From Pseudomonas oryzagri (GTDB taxonomy: Bacteria > Pseudomonadota > Gammaproteobacteria > Pseudomonadales > Pseudomonadaceae), in assembly GCF_020831405.1 (NCBI RefSeq), contig NZ_JAJHPU010000008.1:124001-188000 (forward strand): a stretch of 64,000 bases of DNA, written 5' to 3'. The position numbers were made by a program, and so were the translations under genes. The notes under the pieces are model-generated. The model did not search any database, was not told where the DNA came from, and was given only the letters and a program-made list of their open reading frames with translations. The first letter of the stretch is position 1. Every line of letters begins with the position of its first letter. Shown here in pieces: positions 55,509-64,000 of this stretch.

Positions 55509-55526
55509 CTGTTGTCTGGAGGACAG
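55509..55526. promoter_or_regulatory. second palindrome upstream of ribBA
   Basis: CTGTTG-N6-GGACAG, with two mismatches. Its centre is 105 bases from the -12 GC, the standard spacing. Confidence 0.55.
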
Positions 55527-55639
55527 TGGCCTGTTGGAAGCAAGGGCTGGGGGGAAGTCAGCTGGCGAGGTTGTGCGTCGGGTTGTTCGGGTGGTGCTTT
55601 CGGCTTTGGGGCATGCCTGCTTGCCGAGTAACTCGACAC

Positions 55640-55810
55640 TTTCTGTTTCGGCCTCCTGGCCGAGTCACTTTTTCTTGTCTGGCCAAGAAAAAGTAACCAA
55701 AAAGAAGGCCACCCCCGTCGTCAGGCCCTGCGCTTCGCTCCGGGTCCCCTCGCTCCATCGCCGTTCCAGGGGCACGCCACGAAGGGCCATCCATGGCCCT
55801 CGCGGCTCTC
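55640..55810 (-). repeat. intergenic repeat, inverted partial copy
   Basis: TTTCGGCC...GAGTCACTTTTTC and GTAACCAAAAAGAAGGCC are the reverse of the 3' end of the two direct repeats at 55942 and 56284. Long open frames crossing it are compositional artefacts. Confidence 0.65.
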
Positions 55811-55941
55811 GCGGCATCCATGCCGCTCGGCCCCTTCCACGGCGATTCCGCTCGGCCTGACGAAGGGGGAACGGGTGCAGTCCCCACCTCCGCAAAAAAC
55901 CAAGCGAAGAGCAGAAGCTTTTTGATCGTGCGTCAGGCTTC

Positions 55942-56188
55942 CAGGCAACTCCCCGGTCCCGTTCAGCAGGCCGAGTGCAGGCGTCGTGGAGGGGGACGCG
56001 AGGCAGGACGCCGAGCGAGTCACGAAGGGACAGGGACGTCCCTTCGTGACGTGCCCCCGGAGCGGCGCCGGAGCGAGGGGACCCCGGCCGCGCAGCGGCT
56101 GGGGCCGGATGATCGGGTGTGCTTTCTCTTTGGTTACTTTCTCTTTGCACAAGCAAAGAGAAAGTGACTCGGCCGAGGGGCCGAAACA
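55942..56188 (+). repeat. ~247-bp intergenic direct repeat, copy A
   Basis: Runs from CAGGCAACTCCCCGGTCCCG to GGCCGAAACA. It contains the internal hairpins ACGAAGGGACAGGGACGTCCCTTCGT and CTTTCTCTTTGC/GCAAAGAGAAAG. Nearly identical to copy B. Confidence 0.8.
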
Positions 56189-56283
56189 GGGAGGCATCGA
56201 ACCACTCGGCAATCGGCCATTTCCGAAAACTGCAACGTGCTCACGCAGGAGCGTAGGCACAATCGAGCATGACTCCAAACTTG

Positions 56284-56531
56284 CAGGCAACTCCCCCGGT
56301 CCCGTTCAGCAGGCCGAACGCAGGCGCCGTGGAGGGGGACGCGAGGCAGGACGCCGAGCGAGGCACGAAGGGACATGGACGTCCCTTCGTGGCGTGCCCC
56401 CGGAGCGGCGCTGGAGCGAGGGAACCCCGGCCGCGCAGCGGCTGGGGCCGGATGACCGGGCGCGCTTTCTCTTTGGTTACTTTCTCTTTGCGCGTGCAAA
56501 GAGAAAGTGACTCGGCCAGAAGGCCGAAACA
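56284..56531 (+). repeat. ~247-bp intergenic direct repeat, copy B
   Basis: Same boundaries and internal hairpins as copy A, with scattered substitutions. The substitutions are often compensated within the hairpins (for example the CGCGTG loop versus CACAAG). Together the repeats fill most of the 1.24-kb gap between ribBA and the second ABC cluster. Confidence 0.8.
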
Positions 56532-56595
56532 AAAAGTATCGCCCCACTCGGCAACCAGCCCATGCGCCGAAACCGAACACAACCGGAACCCCCAC

Positions 56596-57372
<777 letters not shown>

Positions 57373-57429
57373 GGGAATCTCCCTCCATTCGAATCGCGGG
57401 CCGACCACGGCATCCGCGCAAGGCAAGAC

Positions 57430-57571
57430 GTAGGGTGGGTTAGCCGCCCCGCGGCGTAACCCACCAAGGATGCCGACAGGCATCCCCGACGGCGGCCCGA
57501 CGTCCGCCTGGTTGAAGGCGGCACCTGCGGTGCCGGTGGTGGGTTACGGCCTGCGGCCTAACCCACCCTAC
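57430..57571. repeat. intergenic inverted repeat (GTAGGGTGGG...CCCACCCTAC)
   Basis: Boundary sequences identical to those of the element at 40077-40190, with internal GTGGGTTA/TAACCCAC arms. It is a dispersed repeat between the livF-like gene and the binding protein. Confidence 0.7.
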
Positions 57572-57596
57572 GGTTGAGACGCGGCGCCGGCGGTGG

Positions 57597-58937
57597 TCAC
57601 AGCTCCGCGCGGCAGTCGCGCGCTTTGAGGCCCTTTTCCTTGGCATAGGCGGCCGACTTGGCCTCGATCAGCGGGCGCAGGGTCGGGCGGTCGGCCTGCA
57701 CCCAGTCGGTCACCAGGTTCCACTTGGCGCCGTCCCACTGCTGCACGCGGGCGGCGCCGCCGCCCTCGTGGTCGGCGCAGCTCACCTGCAGCGGCTGCAG
57801 CAGGCCGGCGAAGCCGATTTCCTTGAGGCGTGCCTCGTCGACCTTGAGGTGCTCGAACGCCCAGCGCCCTTCCTCGCCGTTGAGCGGGCGGTTGCCGAAG
57901 TGCTGCTGGCCGGCGCGCAGCGCCTCGACCACGATGGCGGCGTTGATCAGGCCGATGTTGTAGTACACCTTGCCGAAGTAGCTGGGGTCCTTGAGGTCGC
58001 TCTTGCCCTTGTCGAGGATGTGCTCGCGCAGGCGCTTGTGGATCTCGAAGCCGTCGCCGCCGGGGAACGGCGCCAGCGCCTGGTAGCCCTTGGCGGCGTC
58101 GCCGGCCGGGATCACGTCGGCCTCGGAGCCTGCCCACACGTCGCCGATGATGCGGTCGGCCGGGAAGCCGAAGCGCGCGGCGGTCTTCAGCGCCACCGGC
58201 GTCGATACGCCCCAGGTGCGCAGGAACACCCAGTCCGGCTTGAGCTGGCGCACCTGGCGCCACTGCACCGACTGCTCGTTGCCGGGATGGGCGACCGGGA
58301 TCTGGATGTTCTCGAAGCCGTACTTCTGCGCCAGCAGTTCGATGGCCGCCTGGGTTTCCCGGCCGTAGGGCGAGTCGTGGTAGACGGTGGCAATCTTCTT
58401 GCCCTTGAGCTTGTCGAAGCCGCCCTCGCGCTCGGCGATGTAGTTGATGCCCACCGACGCCTGGCCGTAGTAGCTGAGCAGCAGCGGGAAGGCGTAGGGG
58501 AACACGCTGCCGTCGGTGGATTCGGTGCGCCCGCCGGCCGGGTCGATCAGCGGCAGCTTGTCCGCCGCGCCCTTCTCCATCAGCGCGTAGGACGCCGGGG
58601 TGCTGTGGGTGAGGAAGAACGCCACCGGCGCGCCGTCGCGGCCGTTCTTGTGGCGCTCGTAGCACTCGACGATGCGGTCGGTGCTCCACTCGGTCTCGCA
58701 CTCCTCCCAGGCGATCTTCACGCCGTTGATGCCGCCTTCCACCTCGTTGACGTAGCGCAGGTAGTCGATGGTGCCGGCCCACCACGGGATGCCGCTGGAG
58801 GCGTAGGGGCCGACCCGGTAGGTGGCCAGCGGGATGAACTGCTCGTTGGCGGCGGCCTGGGCGAACGTGGGCAGGGCGCTGTACGCGCTCAGGGCAAGGA
58901 CGGCGCCGGCGATGGCGCGTTGCAGGGATTTACGCAT
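57597..58937 (-). CDS. LIV-type substrate-binding protein A (cluster 2)
   Basis: A 446-residue periplasmic binding protein. The signal peptide is about residues 1-29 (IAGAVLALSAYSALPTFAQA). It has IPLATYRVGPYASSGIPWWAGTIDYLRYVNEVEGGINGVKI, KIATVYHDSPYGRE, a C-terminal CADHEGGGAARVQQWDGAKW and GLKARDC. It is strongly similar to binding protein B, only 48 bases upstream, the result of tandem duplication. Confidence 0.9.
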   Translation of the reverse strand: MRKSLQRAIAGAVLALSAYSALPTFAQAAANEQFIPLATYRVGPYASSGIPWWAGTIDYLRYVNEVEGGINGVKIAWEECETEWSTDRIVECYERHKNGRDGAPVAFFLTHSTPASYALMEKGAADKLPLIDPAGGRTESTDGSVFPYAFPLLLSYYGQASVGINYIAEREGGFDKLKGKKIATVYHDSPYGRETQAAIELLAQKYGFENIQIPVAHPGNEQSVQWRQVRQLKPDWVFLRTWGVSTPVALKTAARFGFPADRIIGDVWAGSEADVIPAGDAAKGYQALAPFPGGDGFEIHKRLREHILDKGKSDLKDPSYFGKVYYNIGLINAAIVVEALRAGQQHFGNRPLNGEEGRWAFEHLKVDEARLKEIGFAGLLQPLQVSCADHEGGGAARVQQWDGAKWNLVTDWVQADRPTLRPLIEAKSAAYAKEKGLKARDCRAEL

Positions 58938-58985
58938 GGTGATGATTTTCCGGAAGTCGATTCAGAGGGCGTTGGCTACGGCAAC

Positions 58986-60326
58986 TCACTGCTCAGCGCG
59001 GCAATCGCGCGGCGTGATGCCCTTTTCCTGGGCGTAGGCGGCCGACTTGGCCTCGATCAGCGGGCGCAGGGTCTGGCGGTCGGCCGTCACCCAGTCGGTC
59101 AGCAGGTTCCATTTCGCGCCGTCCCACTGCTGCACCTTGGCCGCGCCGCCGCCCTCGTGGTCGGAGCAGGACAGCGCGAGCGGCTGCATCAGCCCGGCGA
59201 AGCCGATGGCCTTCAAGCGCGCCTCGTCGATGTTCAGATGCTCCAGGCCCCAGCGGCCTTCGTCGCCGCTGAGCGGGCGCTGGCCGAACTTGGCCTGCCC
59301 GGCGCGGATCGCCTCGACGGCGATGGCCGCGTTGACCAGCCCGGAGTTGTAGTAGACGCTGCCGAAGCTTTTCGGGTCCTTGAGGTCGCTCTTGCCCTTG
59401 TCGAGGATGTGTTCCTTGATCTTGCGGTGGATCTCGAAGTCGGCGCCGCCCGGATAGGGGGTGAGCGCCAGGTAGCCCTTGCCGGCCTCGCCGGTGGGCA
59501 GCACGTCCTCGTCGGAGCTGGCCCAGATGTCGCCGACGATGTGGTCGACCGGGAAGCCGAAGCGCGCCGCGGTCTTGATCGCCACCGGGGTCGACACCCC
59601 CCAGGTGCGCAGGAACACCCAGTCCGGCTTGGCCTGGCGCACCTGGCGCCACTGCGCGGACTGCTCGTTGCCCGGGTCGGCCACCGGGATCTGGATGTTC
59701 TCGAAGCCGTACTTCTCGGCGAGCAGCGCCAGCGGGCCCTGGGTTTCCCGGCCGTAGGCCGAATCGTGGTAGACGGTGGCGATCTTCTTGCCCTTGAGCT
59801 TGTCGAAGCCGCCCTCGCGCTCGGCGATATAGTTCACCACCGCCGATGCCTCGCTGTAGAAGGTCAGCATCACCGGGAAGTTGTAGGGGAACACGCTGCC
59901 GTCGGTGGCCTCGGTGCGCCCGTAGCCCAAGGTGATCAGCGGGATCCTGTCGGCGGCTGCCTTGTCGGAGAGCGCGTAGGCGGCCGGGGCGCCGTTGGGG
60001 TGGTAGAGCGCCACCGGCGCGCCGTTGAGGCCGTTCTTGAAGCGCTCGTAGCACTCGATGCCCTTCTCCGCCGTCCACTCGGTCTCGCACTCCTGCCAGA
60101 CCAGCTTGACGCCGTTGATGCCGCCCTCCACCTCGTTGATGTAGCGCAGGTAGTCGATCATCCCGGCCCACACCGGGATGCCGCTGGAGGCGTAGGCGCC
60201 GACCCGATAGGTCGCCAGCGGGAAGAACTGTTCGTTGGCGGCGGCCTGGGCCGTCACCGGCAGGCTGCTGTAGACACCGAACGCGAGGACCGCGCCGGCG
60301 ATGGAGCGTCGCAAGGATTTACCCAT
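58986..60326 (-). CDS. LIV-type substrate-binding protein B (cluster 2)
   Basis: 446 residues from the ATG at 60324-60326, giving the same length as protein A; a GTG at 60338 would add four residues. The signal peptide covers about 1-29. Landmarks match protein A (QLFP-type start FFPLATYRVGAYASSGIPVWAGMIDYLRYINEVEG; CSDHEGGGAAKVQQWDGAKW). Differences cluster in the central ligand region, for instance LYHPNGAPAAYALSDKAA versus FLTHSTPASYALMEKGAA, suggesting different ligands. Confidence 0.9.
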   Translation of the reverse strand: MGKSLRRSIAGAVLAFGVYSSLPVTAQAAANEQFFPLATYRVGAYASSGIPVWAGMIDYLRYINEVEGGINGVKLVWQECETEWTAEKGIECYERFKNGLNGAPVALYHPNGAPAAYALSDKAAADRIPLITLGYGRTEATDGSVFPYNFPVMLTFYSEASAVVNYIAEREGGFDKLKGKKIATVYHDSAYGRETQGPLALLAEKYGFENIQIPVADPGNEQSAQWRQVRQAKPDWVFLRTWGVSTPVAIKTAARFGFPVDHIVGDIWASSDEDVLPTGEAGKGYLALTPYPGGADFEIHRKIKEHILDKGKSDLKDPKSFGSVYYNSGLVNAAIAVEAIRAGQAKFGQRPLSGDEGRWGLEHLNIDEARLKAIGFAGLMQPLALSCSDHEGGGAAKVQQWDGAKWNLLTDWVTADRQTLRPLIEAKSAAYAQEKGITPRDCRAEQ

Positions 60327-60407
60327 TTCTCTTTTCACTTCTGATGGTCGGTTTTGAGGGTGTTCTCCTGTCCCGTGGTCGGGTCGAGGTGGATCGGAAG
60401 TCGTTGC

Positions 60408-61472
60408 TCAGAATCTCAGCGGCCAGATCGCCAGGCGCTCGCGCAGGTTGCTCAGCAGGCGGATCAGCCCCTCCGGCTCCTTGACCAGGAACCAGATGAT
60501 CAGCACGCCGAAGATGATCTTCTGCAGGTTCTGCAACTGGCCGGCGTCGACGTTGCCGCCCAGCAGCCACTGCCCGGCCTGGTTGAGCAGCAGCGGCAGC
60601 AGGCTGATGAAGGCGGCGCCGACGAAGTTGCCGGCGATGCTGCCCATGCCGCCGATGATGATGATGAACAGGATCTGGAACGAGCGGTTGATGTCGAAGC
60701 TGCCGGCGCTGGCGGTGCCCAGGTAGGCGAAGGCCCACAGCGCGCCGGCTACTCCTAAGTAGAACGAGCTGACGGCAAAGGCCAGGCGCTTGTAGCGATC
60801 GACCGGGATGCCGATCACCGCGGCGGCGGTGTCCATGTCGCGGATCGCCATCCAGTTGCGGCCGATCTGGCTGCGCACCAGGTTGACCGCCACCCAGGTC
60901 AGCAGCACCACGCTGCCCAGCACCAGCAGGTAGCGACCGAGCGGGCTGTGCAGGTCGTGGCCGAGCAGCTCCAGGCGCGGCGCGCTGATGGTCCCCGAGG
61001 AGGCGTAGTTGTAGAACCAAGGGAACTTGGTGAACACCCATTCGAGGAAGAACTGCGCCGCCAGCGTGGTGACCATCAGGTAGAAACCCTTGATACGGTT
61101 GCTGGGGATGCCGAACAGGAAGCCGACGCCGGCGGCGATCAGCCCGCCGCCGACCAGCGCCAGCGGCAAGGGCAGGCCCGGCACGCGCAGCAGCAGGCCG
61201 TAGGTGGCGAAGGCGCCGACCGCCATGAAGCCGGCGGCGCCCACCGAGGTCTGCCCGGTGTAGCCGGTCAAGAGGTTCAGCCCCAGCCCGGCCAGCGACA
61301 GCACCAGGAACGGGATGAGGATAGCGTTGAGCCAGTAGTCGTTGCCCAGCCAGGGCACCAGGCCGAAGGCGACCGCCAGCAGGGCCAAGAGGCCCCAGGG
61401 CAGGCGGCGACGCAGCAGTTCGACCGGGGCGCTGTCGTGGGCGGCGGGAAGGCTGTGGGATAGCGTGGTCAT
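60408..61472 (-). CDS. LIV-type ABC transporter permease, LivM-like (cluster 2)
   Basis: A 354-residue permease: LLTGYTGQTSVGAAGFMAVGAF, IPSNRIKGFYLMVTTLAAQFF and RSQIGRNWMAIRDMDTAAAVIGIPVDRYKRLAFAVSSF. Paralogue of the protein at 37861. Its ATG follows the livH-like stop by four bases. Confidence 0.92.
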   Translation of the reverse strand: MTTLSHSLPAAHDSAPVELLRRRLPWGLLALLAVAFGLVPWLGNDYWLNAILIPFLVLSLAGLGLNLLTGYTGQTSVGAAGFMAVGAFATYGLLLRVPGLPLPLALVGGGLIAAGVGFLFGIPSNRIKGFYLMVTTLAAQFFLEWVFTKFPWFYNYASSGTISAPRLELLGHDLHSPLGRYLLVLGSVVLLTWVAVNLVRSQIGRNWMAIRDMDTAAAVIGIPVDRYKRLAFAVSSFYLGVAGALWAFAYLGTASAGSFDINRSFQILFIIIIGGMGSIAGNFVGAAFISLLPLLLNQAGQWLLGGNVDAGQLQNLQKIIFGVLIIWFLVKEPEGLIRLLSNLRERLAIWPLRF

Positions 61473-61476
61473 GGCG

Positions 61477-62358
61477 TCATACCCGTTCGATGGCGCGCTC
61501 GCCGAACAGGCCGGCGGGGCGGATGTAGAGGAAGACCAGGGCCAGCACGTAGGCGAACCAGGGGGTGATGCCGCCGCCGATGTGCGCGCCGATGTAGACC
61601 TCGGCGAGGTTCTCCGCGGCGCCGACGATCAGCCCGCCGACGATGGCGCCGCCGATCGAGGTGAAGCCGCCGATGATCAGCACCGGCAGCGCCTTGAGCA
61701 CCACCAGGGACAGCGAGAACTGCACGCCCTGGCGCGCGCCCCACAGGAGGCCGGCGACCAGGCCAACGATGCCGGCCACCGCCCAGACGATCTGCCAGAT
61801 CCGGTTGAGGTTGATGCCGATGGACAGCGCGGCGCGGGTGTCGTCGGCCACCGCGCGCAGCGACACGCCGATCCGCGTGCTGTTGAACAGCAGCGCCAGC
61901 ACCGCCACCAGCAGCGCCGCGGTCGCCGCCGCCACCAGGTCGAACTGGCTGACCATCACCTCGCCGAGAAACACCGGCACGTCGTCGATGCCCAGGTCCA
62001 GCGCGCGCACCTGGGCGCCCATCAGGCCCTGGGCCAGGCCCTCGATGACGAATGACAGGCCGAGGGTGGCCATGAACAGGGTGATCTGCGAGCGGTTGAC
62101 CAGCGGGCGCAGCACGGTGCGCTCGATGACGATGGCGCCGATGGCCATCACCACCACGGTGAGCAGCAGGGCCAGGGCGAACGGCAGGCCCTGCTCCTGC
62201 AGGCTGACGAAGGTCAGCGCAGCGAACAGCAGCATGGCGCCCTGGGCGAAGTTGAACACGCCGCTGGCCTTGTAGATCAGCACGAAGCCGATCGCCACCA
62301 GCGAGTACATGGTGCCGGCGAGCAGGCCGCCGAGCAGGGTTTCCAGGAAGAAGGTCAT
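61477..62358 (-). CDS. LIV-type ABC transporter permease, LivH-like (cluster 2)
   Basis: A 293-residue permease identical in length to the cluster 1 LivH. It contains IGFVLIYKASGVFNFAQGAMLLFAALTFVSL and GVSLRAVADDTRAALSIGINLNRIW. It lies nine bases downstream of the livG-like gene. Confidence 0.93.
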   Translation of the reverse strand: MTFFLETLLGGLLAGTMYSLVAIGFVLIYKASGVFNFAQGAMLLFAALTFVSLQEQGLPFALALLLTVVVMAIGAIVIERTVLRPLVNRSQITLFMATLGLSFVIEGLAQGLMGAQVRALDLGIDDVPVFLGEVMVSQFDLVAAATAALLVAVLALLFNSTRIGVSLRAVADDTRAALSIGINLNRIWQIVWAVAGIVGLVAGLLWGARQGVQFSLSLVVLKALPVLIIGGFTSIGGAIVGGLIVGAAENLAEVYIGAHIGGGITPWFAYVLALVFLYIRPAGLFGERAIERV

Positions 62359-62367
62359 GGCTCGTCC

Positions 62368-63144
62368 TTAATGCACCGTGCCGAGATAGGCGGCGATCAC
62401 CTCTGGGTTGGCCTGCACCTCGGCCGGCGTGCCGTCGCCGACCTTGCGGCCGTAGTCGAGCACCACCACGTGGCCGGACAGGCCCATCACCACCTGGATG
62501 TCGTGCTCGATCAGCACCACCGTGGTGCCCAGGTCGCGGTTGACGTCGGCGATGAAGCGGCTCATCTCCTGCTTCTCGGCGGCGTTCATCCCGGCCATCG
62601 GCTCGTCGAGCAGCAGCAGGCGGGGTCCTGCGATCAGCGCACGGCCCAGCTCGACGCGCTTCTGCAGGCCGTAGGCCAGGCTGCCCACCGCCACGTCGCG
62701 CCAGGGCTGCAGTTCGAGGAATTCGAGGATGCCCTCGGCCTGCTCGCGAAACTGGCGCGCCTCGCGGCGCGCGCCCGGCAGGCCGAGGGACTGGGCCAGG
62801 AAGCCGCTCTGCGCGTGCCGCGACAGGCCGGTGAGCAGGTTGTCGATCACGCTCATCTTCTTGAACAGCGCGTTGTTCTGGAACGTGCGGCCGATGCCGC
62901 GGCGCGCCGCCTCCAGCGGCTGGATGCGCTGGAAATGCTCGGCCTCGAACACCACCTCGCCGGCGTCCGGGCGGTACACGCCGTTGAGGATGTTGAGCAG
63001 CGAGCTCTTGCCGGCGCCGTTGGGGCCGATCAGCGCGCAGATCTCGCCGCGGCGCACCGCGAACGACAACGCGTCGATGGCCTTGACGCCCTTGAACGAC
63101 AGGGAGATGTCGCGCACCTCCAGAATGTTCTCGGCAATGCTCAT
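62368..63144 (-). CDS. LIV-type ABC transporter ATPase, LivG-like (cluster 2)
   Basis: A 258-residue ATPase: Walker A GPNGAGKS, RTFQNNALFKKMSVIDNLLTGL, variant signature LAYGLQKRVELGRAL and Walker B LLLLDEPMAGMN. The start ATG (63142-63144) overlaps the stop of the synthetase-like gene as ATGA. Paralogue of the protein at 40205. Confidence 0.93.
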   Translation of the reverse strand: MSIAENILEVRDISLSFKGVKAIDALSFAVRRGEICALIGPNGAGKSSLLNILNGVYRPDAGEVVFEAEHFQRIQPLEAARRGIGRTFQNNALFKKMSVIDNLLTGLSRHAQSGFLAQSLGLPGARREARQFREQAEGILEFLELQPWRDVAVGSLAYGLQKRVELGRALIAGPRLLLLDEPMAGMNAAEKQEMSRFIADVNRDLGTTVVLIEHDIQVVMGLSGHVVVLDYGRKVGDGTPAEVQANPEVIAAYLGTVH

Positions 63145-64000
63145 GCGGCCTGCTCCCGGTATTCGCGGATCCAGGCATGGCTGACGCCCGGCGCCGCCTG
63201 CGCCTGCGGCGCGCTGCGCAGGATGGTCTGCAGGCGCGGGAAGCCGAGCAGCTCGCGCACCCGCGCCTTGATCAGCCGGCGCACGCCATGGCGGGCGTCG
63301 GTCAGCGTCCAGTCGCACAACCGGCGCCGCCAGCTGCCGGGCGGCGCCAGACGCTGCTCGATCTCGTCGGCCAGCGCCTGCAGGCGCGGCGGCGACAGCA
63401 GCAGGGCGATGGGCGCGATGTCGCGGCGGTCGCGCGCCGCCGACTCGCTGTTTTCCGGGAAGGCGAAGCTCTCGCCGTTGCCCAGCCAGTGCTTGAGCAG
63501 CAGTTCCAGGCCGCCCTCCCACTCGCTGCCCTCCTCGCTCCATACCGCGCCGGTGCGCCGCGCCGCCCGCCAGGACTGGTGCAGCGGCTCGCCGGCCTCG
63601 CTCGCCAGCTCGGCCAGCGGCAGCACGCGCACCCGGCCGTTGTGGCGCGCCGCCGACTGGGCGGACAGCACCAGCAGCGGGCGCGGCAGCTCGGCGCCGG
63701 CCGCCAGCCACTGCGATACGCCCTCGCGGCTCTGCACGTAGGCGTGGCTCGGCTGGCTGCGCAGCAGCAGGCGGCGCAGCTCCTCGCCGCTCGCCTGCCG
63801 CGACACGCCGAACGCCTGGCCGCCGGCGGCGCGCGCGGCCAGGGCGAGGAGGATCAGGGTCGGCTCGAAGGCGCCGCTGAGCGCCAGCCGCGAGCCGGGA
63901 CCGAAGCCCTGCTGCTGCAGGGCGGAAGCCAGCTGCACCACCTCGCGCAGCACGTCGACCCAGCGCCAGGCCTTCCAGCGCCCGCGCCGCTTGTGGCGCA
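63141..64000 (-). CDS. Acyl-CoA-synthetase-like probable pseudoenzyme (cluster 2), 5' end outside window
   Basis: About 286 residues are visible and the frame is open at the window edge. RHKRRGRWKAWRWVDVLREVVQLASALQQQGF matches the N-terminal part of the paralogue at 41003, and PPGSWRRRLCDWTLTDARHGVRRLIKARVRELLGF matches its end. The stretch expected to hold the AMP-binding A3 motif (TGAVWSEEGSEWEGGLELLLKHW) lacks it entirely. Like its paralogue it ends well short of a complete synthetase and is coupled to a livG-like gene. Confidence 0.75.
   Translation of the reverse strand, partial: RHKRRGRWKAWRWVDVLREVVQLASALQQQGFGPGSRLALSGAFEPTLILLALAARAAGGQAFGVSRQASGEELRRLLLRSQPSHAYVQSREGVSQWLAAGAELPRPLLVLSAQSAARHNGRVRVLPLAELASEAGEPLHQSWRAARRTGAVWSEEGSEWEGGLELLLKHWLGNGESFAFPENSESAARDRRDIAPIALLLSPPRLQALADEIEQRLAPPGSWRRRLCDWTLTDARHGVRRLIKARVRELLGFPRLQTILRSAPQAQAAPGVSHAWIREYREQAA

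Noticed and set aside
55353-55640. FMN riboswitch upstream of ribBA
   Set aside because: The conserved RFN element blocks could not be found on the minus strand; a sigma-54 promoter and enhancer-like sites occupy the region instead.
57768-60344. 858-codon open frame on the plus strand opposite the two binding proteins
   Set aside because: It mirrors two recognised ABC binding proteins and has the Val/Ala/His-rich composition of an antisense frame.

Overview
The window is GC-rich and reads as a Pseudomonas-type gammaproteobacterium. It has an EF-P with arginine at position 32 next to its rhamnosyltransferase EarP, the sfn/tau/ssu sulfate-starvation gene set, an OprD-porin remnant and Pseudomonas-style intergenic repeats. 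Exact species cannot be read from the sequence. Both ends are cut: a LysR gene at base 1 and an acyl-CoA-synthetase-like gene at base 64000.

Layout. 1-9.2 kb: LysR regulators, a TauE-type exporter, efp/earP, tRNA-Ser(GGA), a HAD/SRPBCC pair, a MerR regulator, and scars (an OprD tail, a lipocalin tail, a Mu-like head protein with a collapsed portal ORF). 9.2-12.5 kb: a trans-sulfuration PLP enzyme and an ssuD/amidohydrolase pair. 13.0-17.3 kb: a complete family 2A encapsulin operon (rhodanese, serine acetyltransferase, shell protein, cysteine desulfurase with a ~200-residue cargo tail). 17.4-22.0 kb: an AT-richer island with a broken Rha gene, an RnlAB toxin-antitoxin pair, orphan ORFs and HigBA. 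22.2-27.6 kb: a three-gene envelope/lipid-type cluster, a methyltransferase/MarR pair and a ParB-like gene. 28.1-34 kb: sfnECR-like genes and tauABC. 34-36.4 kb: azoreductase, pirin and a LysR regulator. 36.4-52.3 kb: a LIV-type ABC cluster linked to sfnFG, a methionine-type ABC transporter linked to sfnB, two more flavin monooxygenase-like genes and OmpW. 52.6-55.4 kb: a thioesterase, a hydrolase and ribBA. 56.6-64 kb: a second, complete LIV-type ABC cluster.

How it fits together. The main theme is acquisition of sulfur from organic sources when sulfate is scarce, plus a compartment that could store it. Sulfones and sulfonates would enter through TauABC and possibly the LIV-type and Met-type transporters and OmpW. 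They would be attacked by FMNH2-dependent enzymes (SsuD, SfnG, several SfnB/SfnC-like proteins) fed by FMN reductases and by a dedicated RibBA. The sulfur would be assimilated through O-acetylserine/cysteine and could be moved into an encapsulin by the desulfurase cargo.

The most unusual signal is regulatory. Five intergenic regions carry near-perfect sigma-54 -24/-12 promoters (six promoters), each with an 18-bp CTGTTG-N6-CAACAG-type palindrome centred 105-108 bp upstream of the -12 GC. A weaker case precedes ssuD. The window encodes the obvious candidate activator, the SfnR-like protein at 29992-31095. ribBA is among the putative members. A second layer is a duplicated 74-bp AT-rich module in front of sfnE and tauA, with a looser relative in front of the encapsulin operon.
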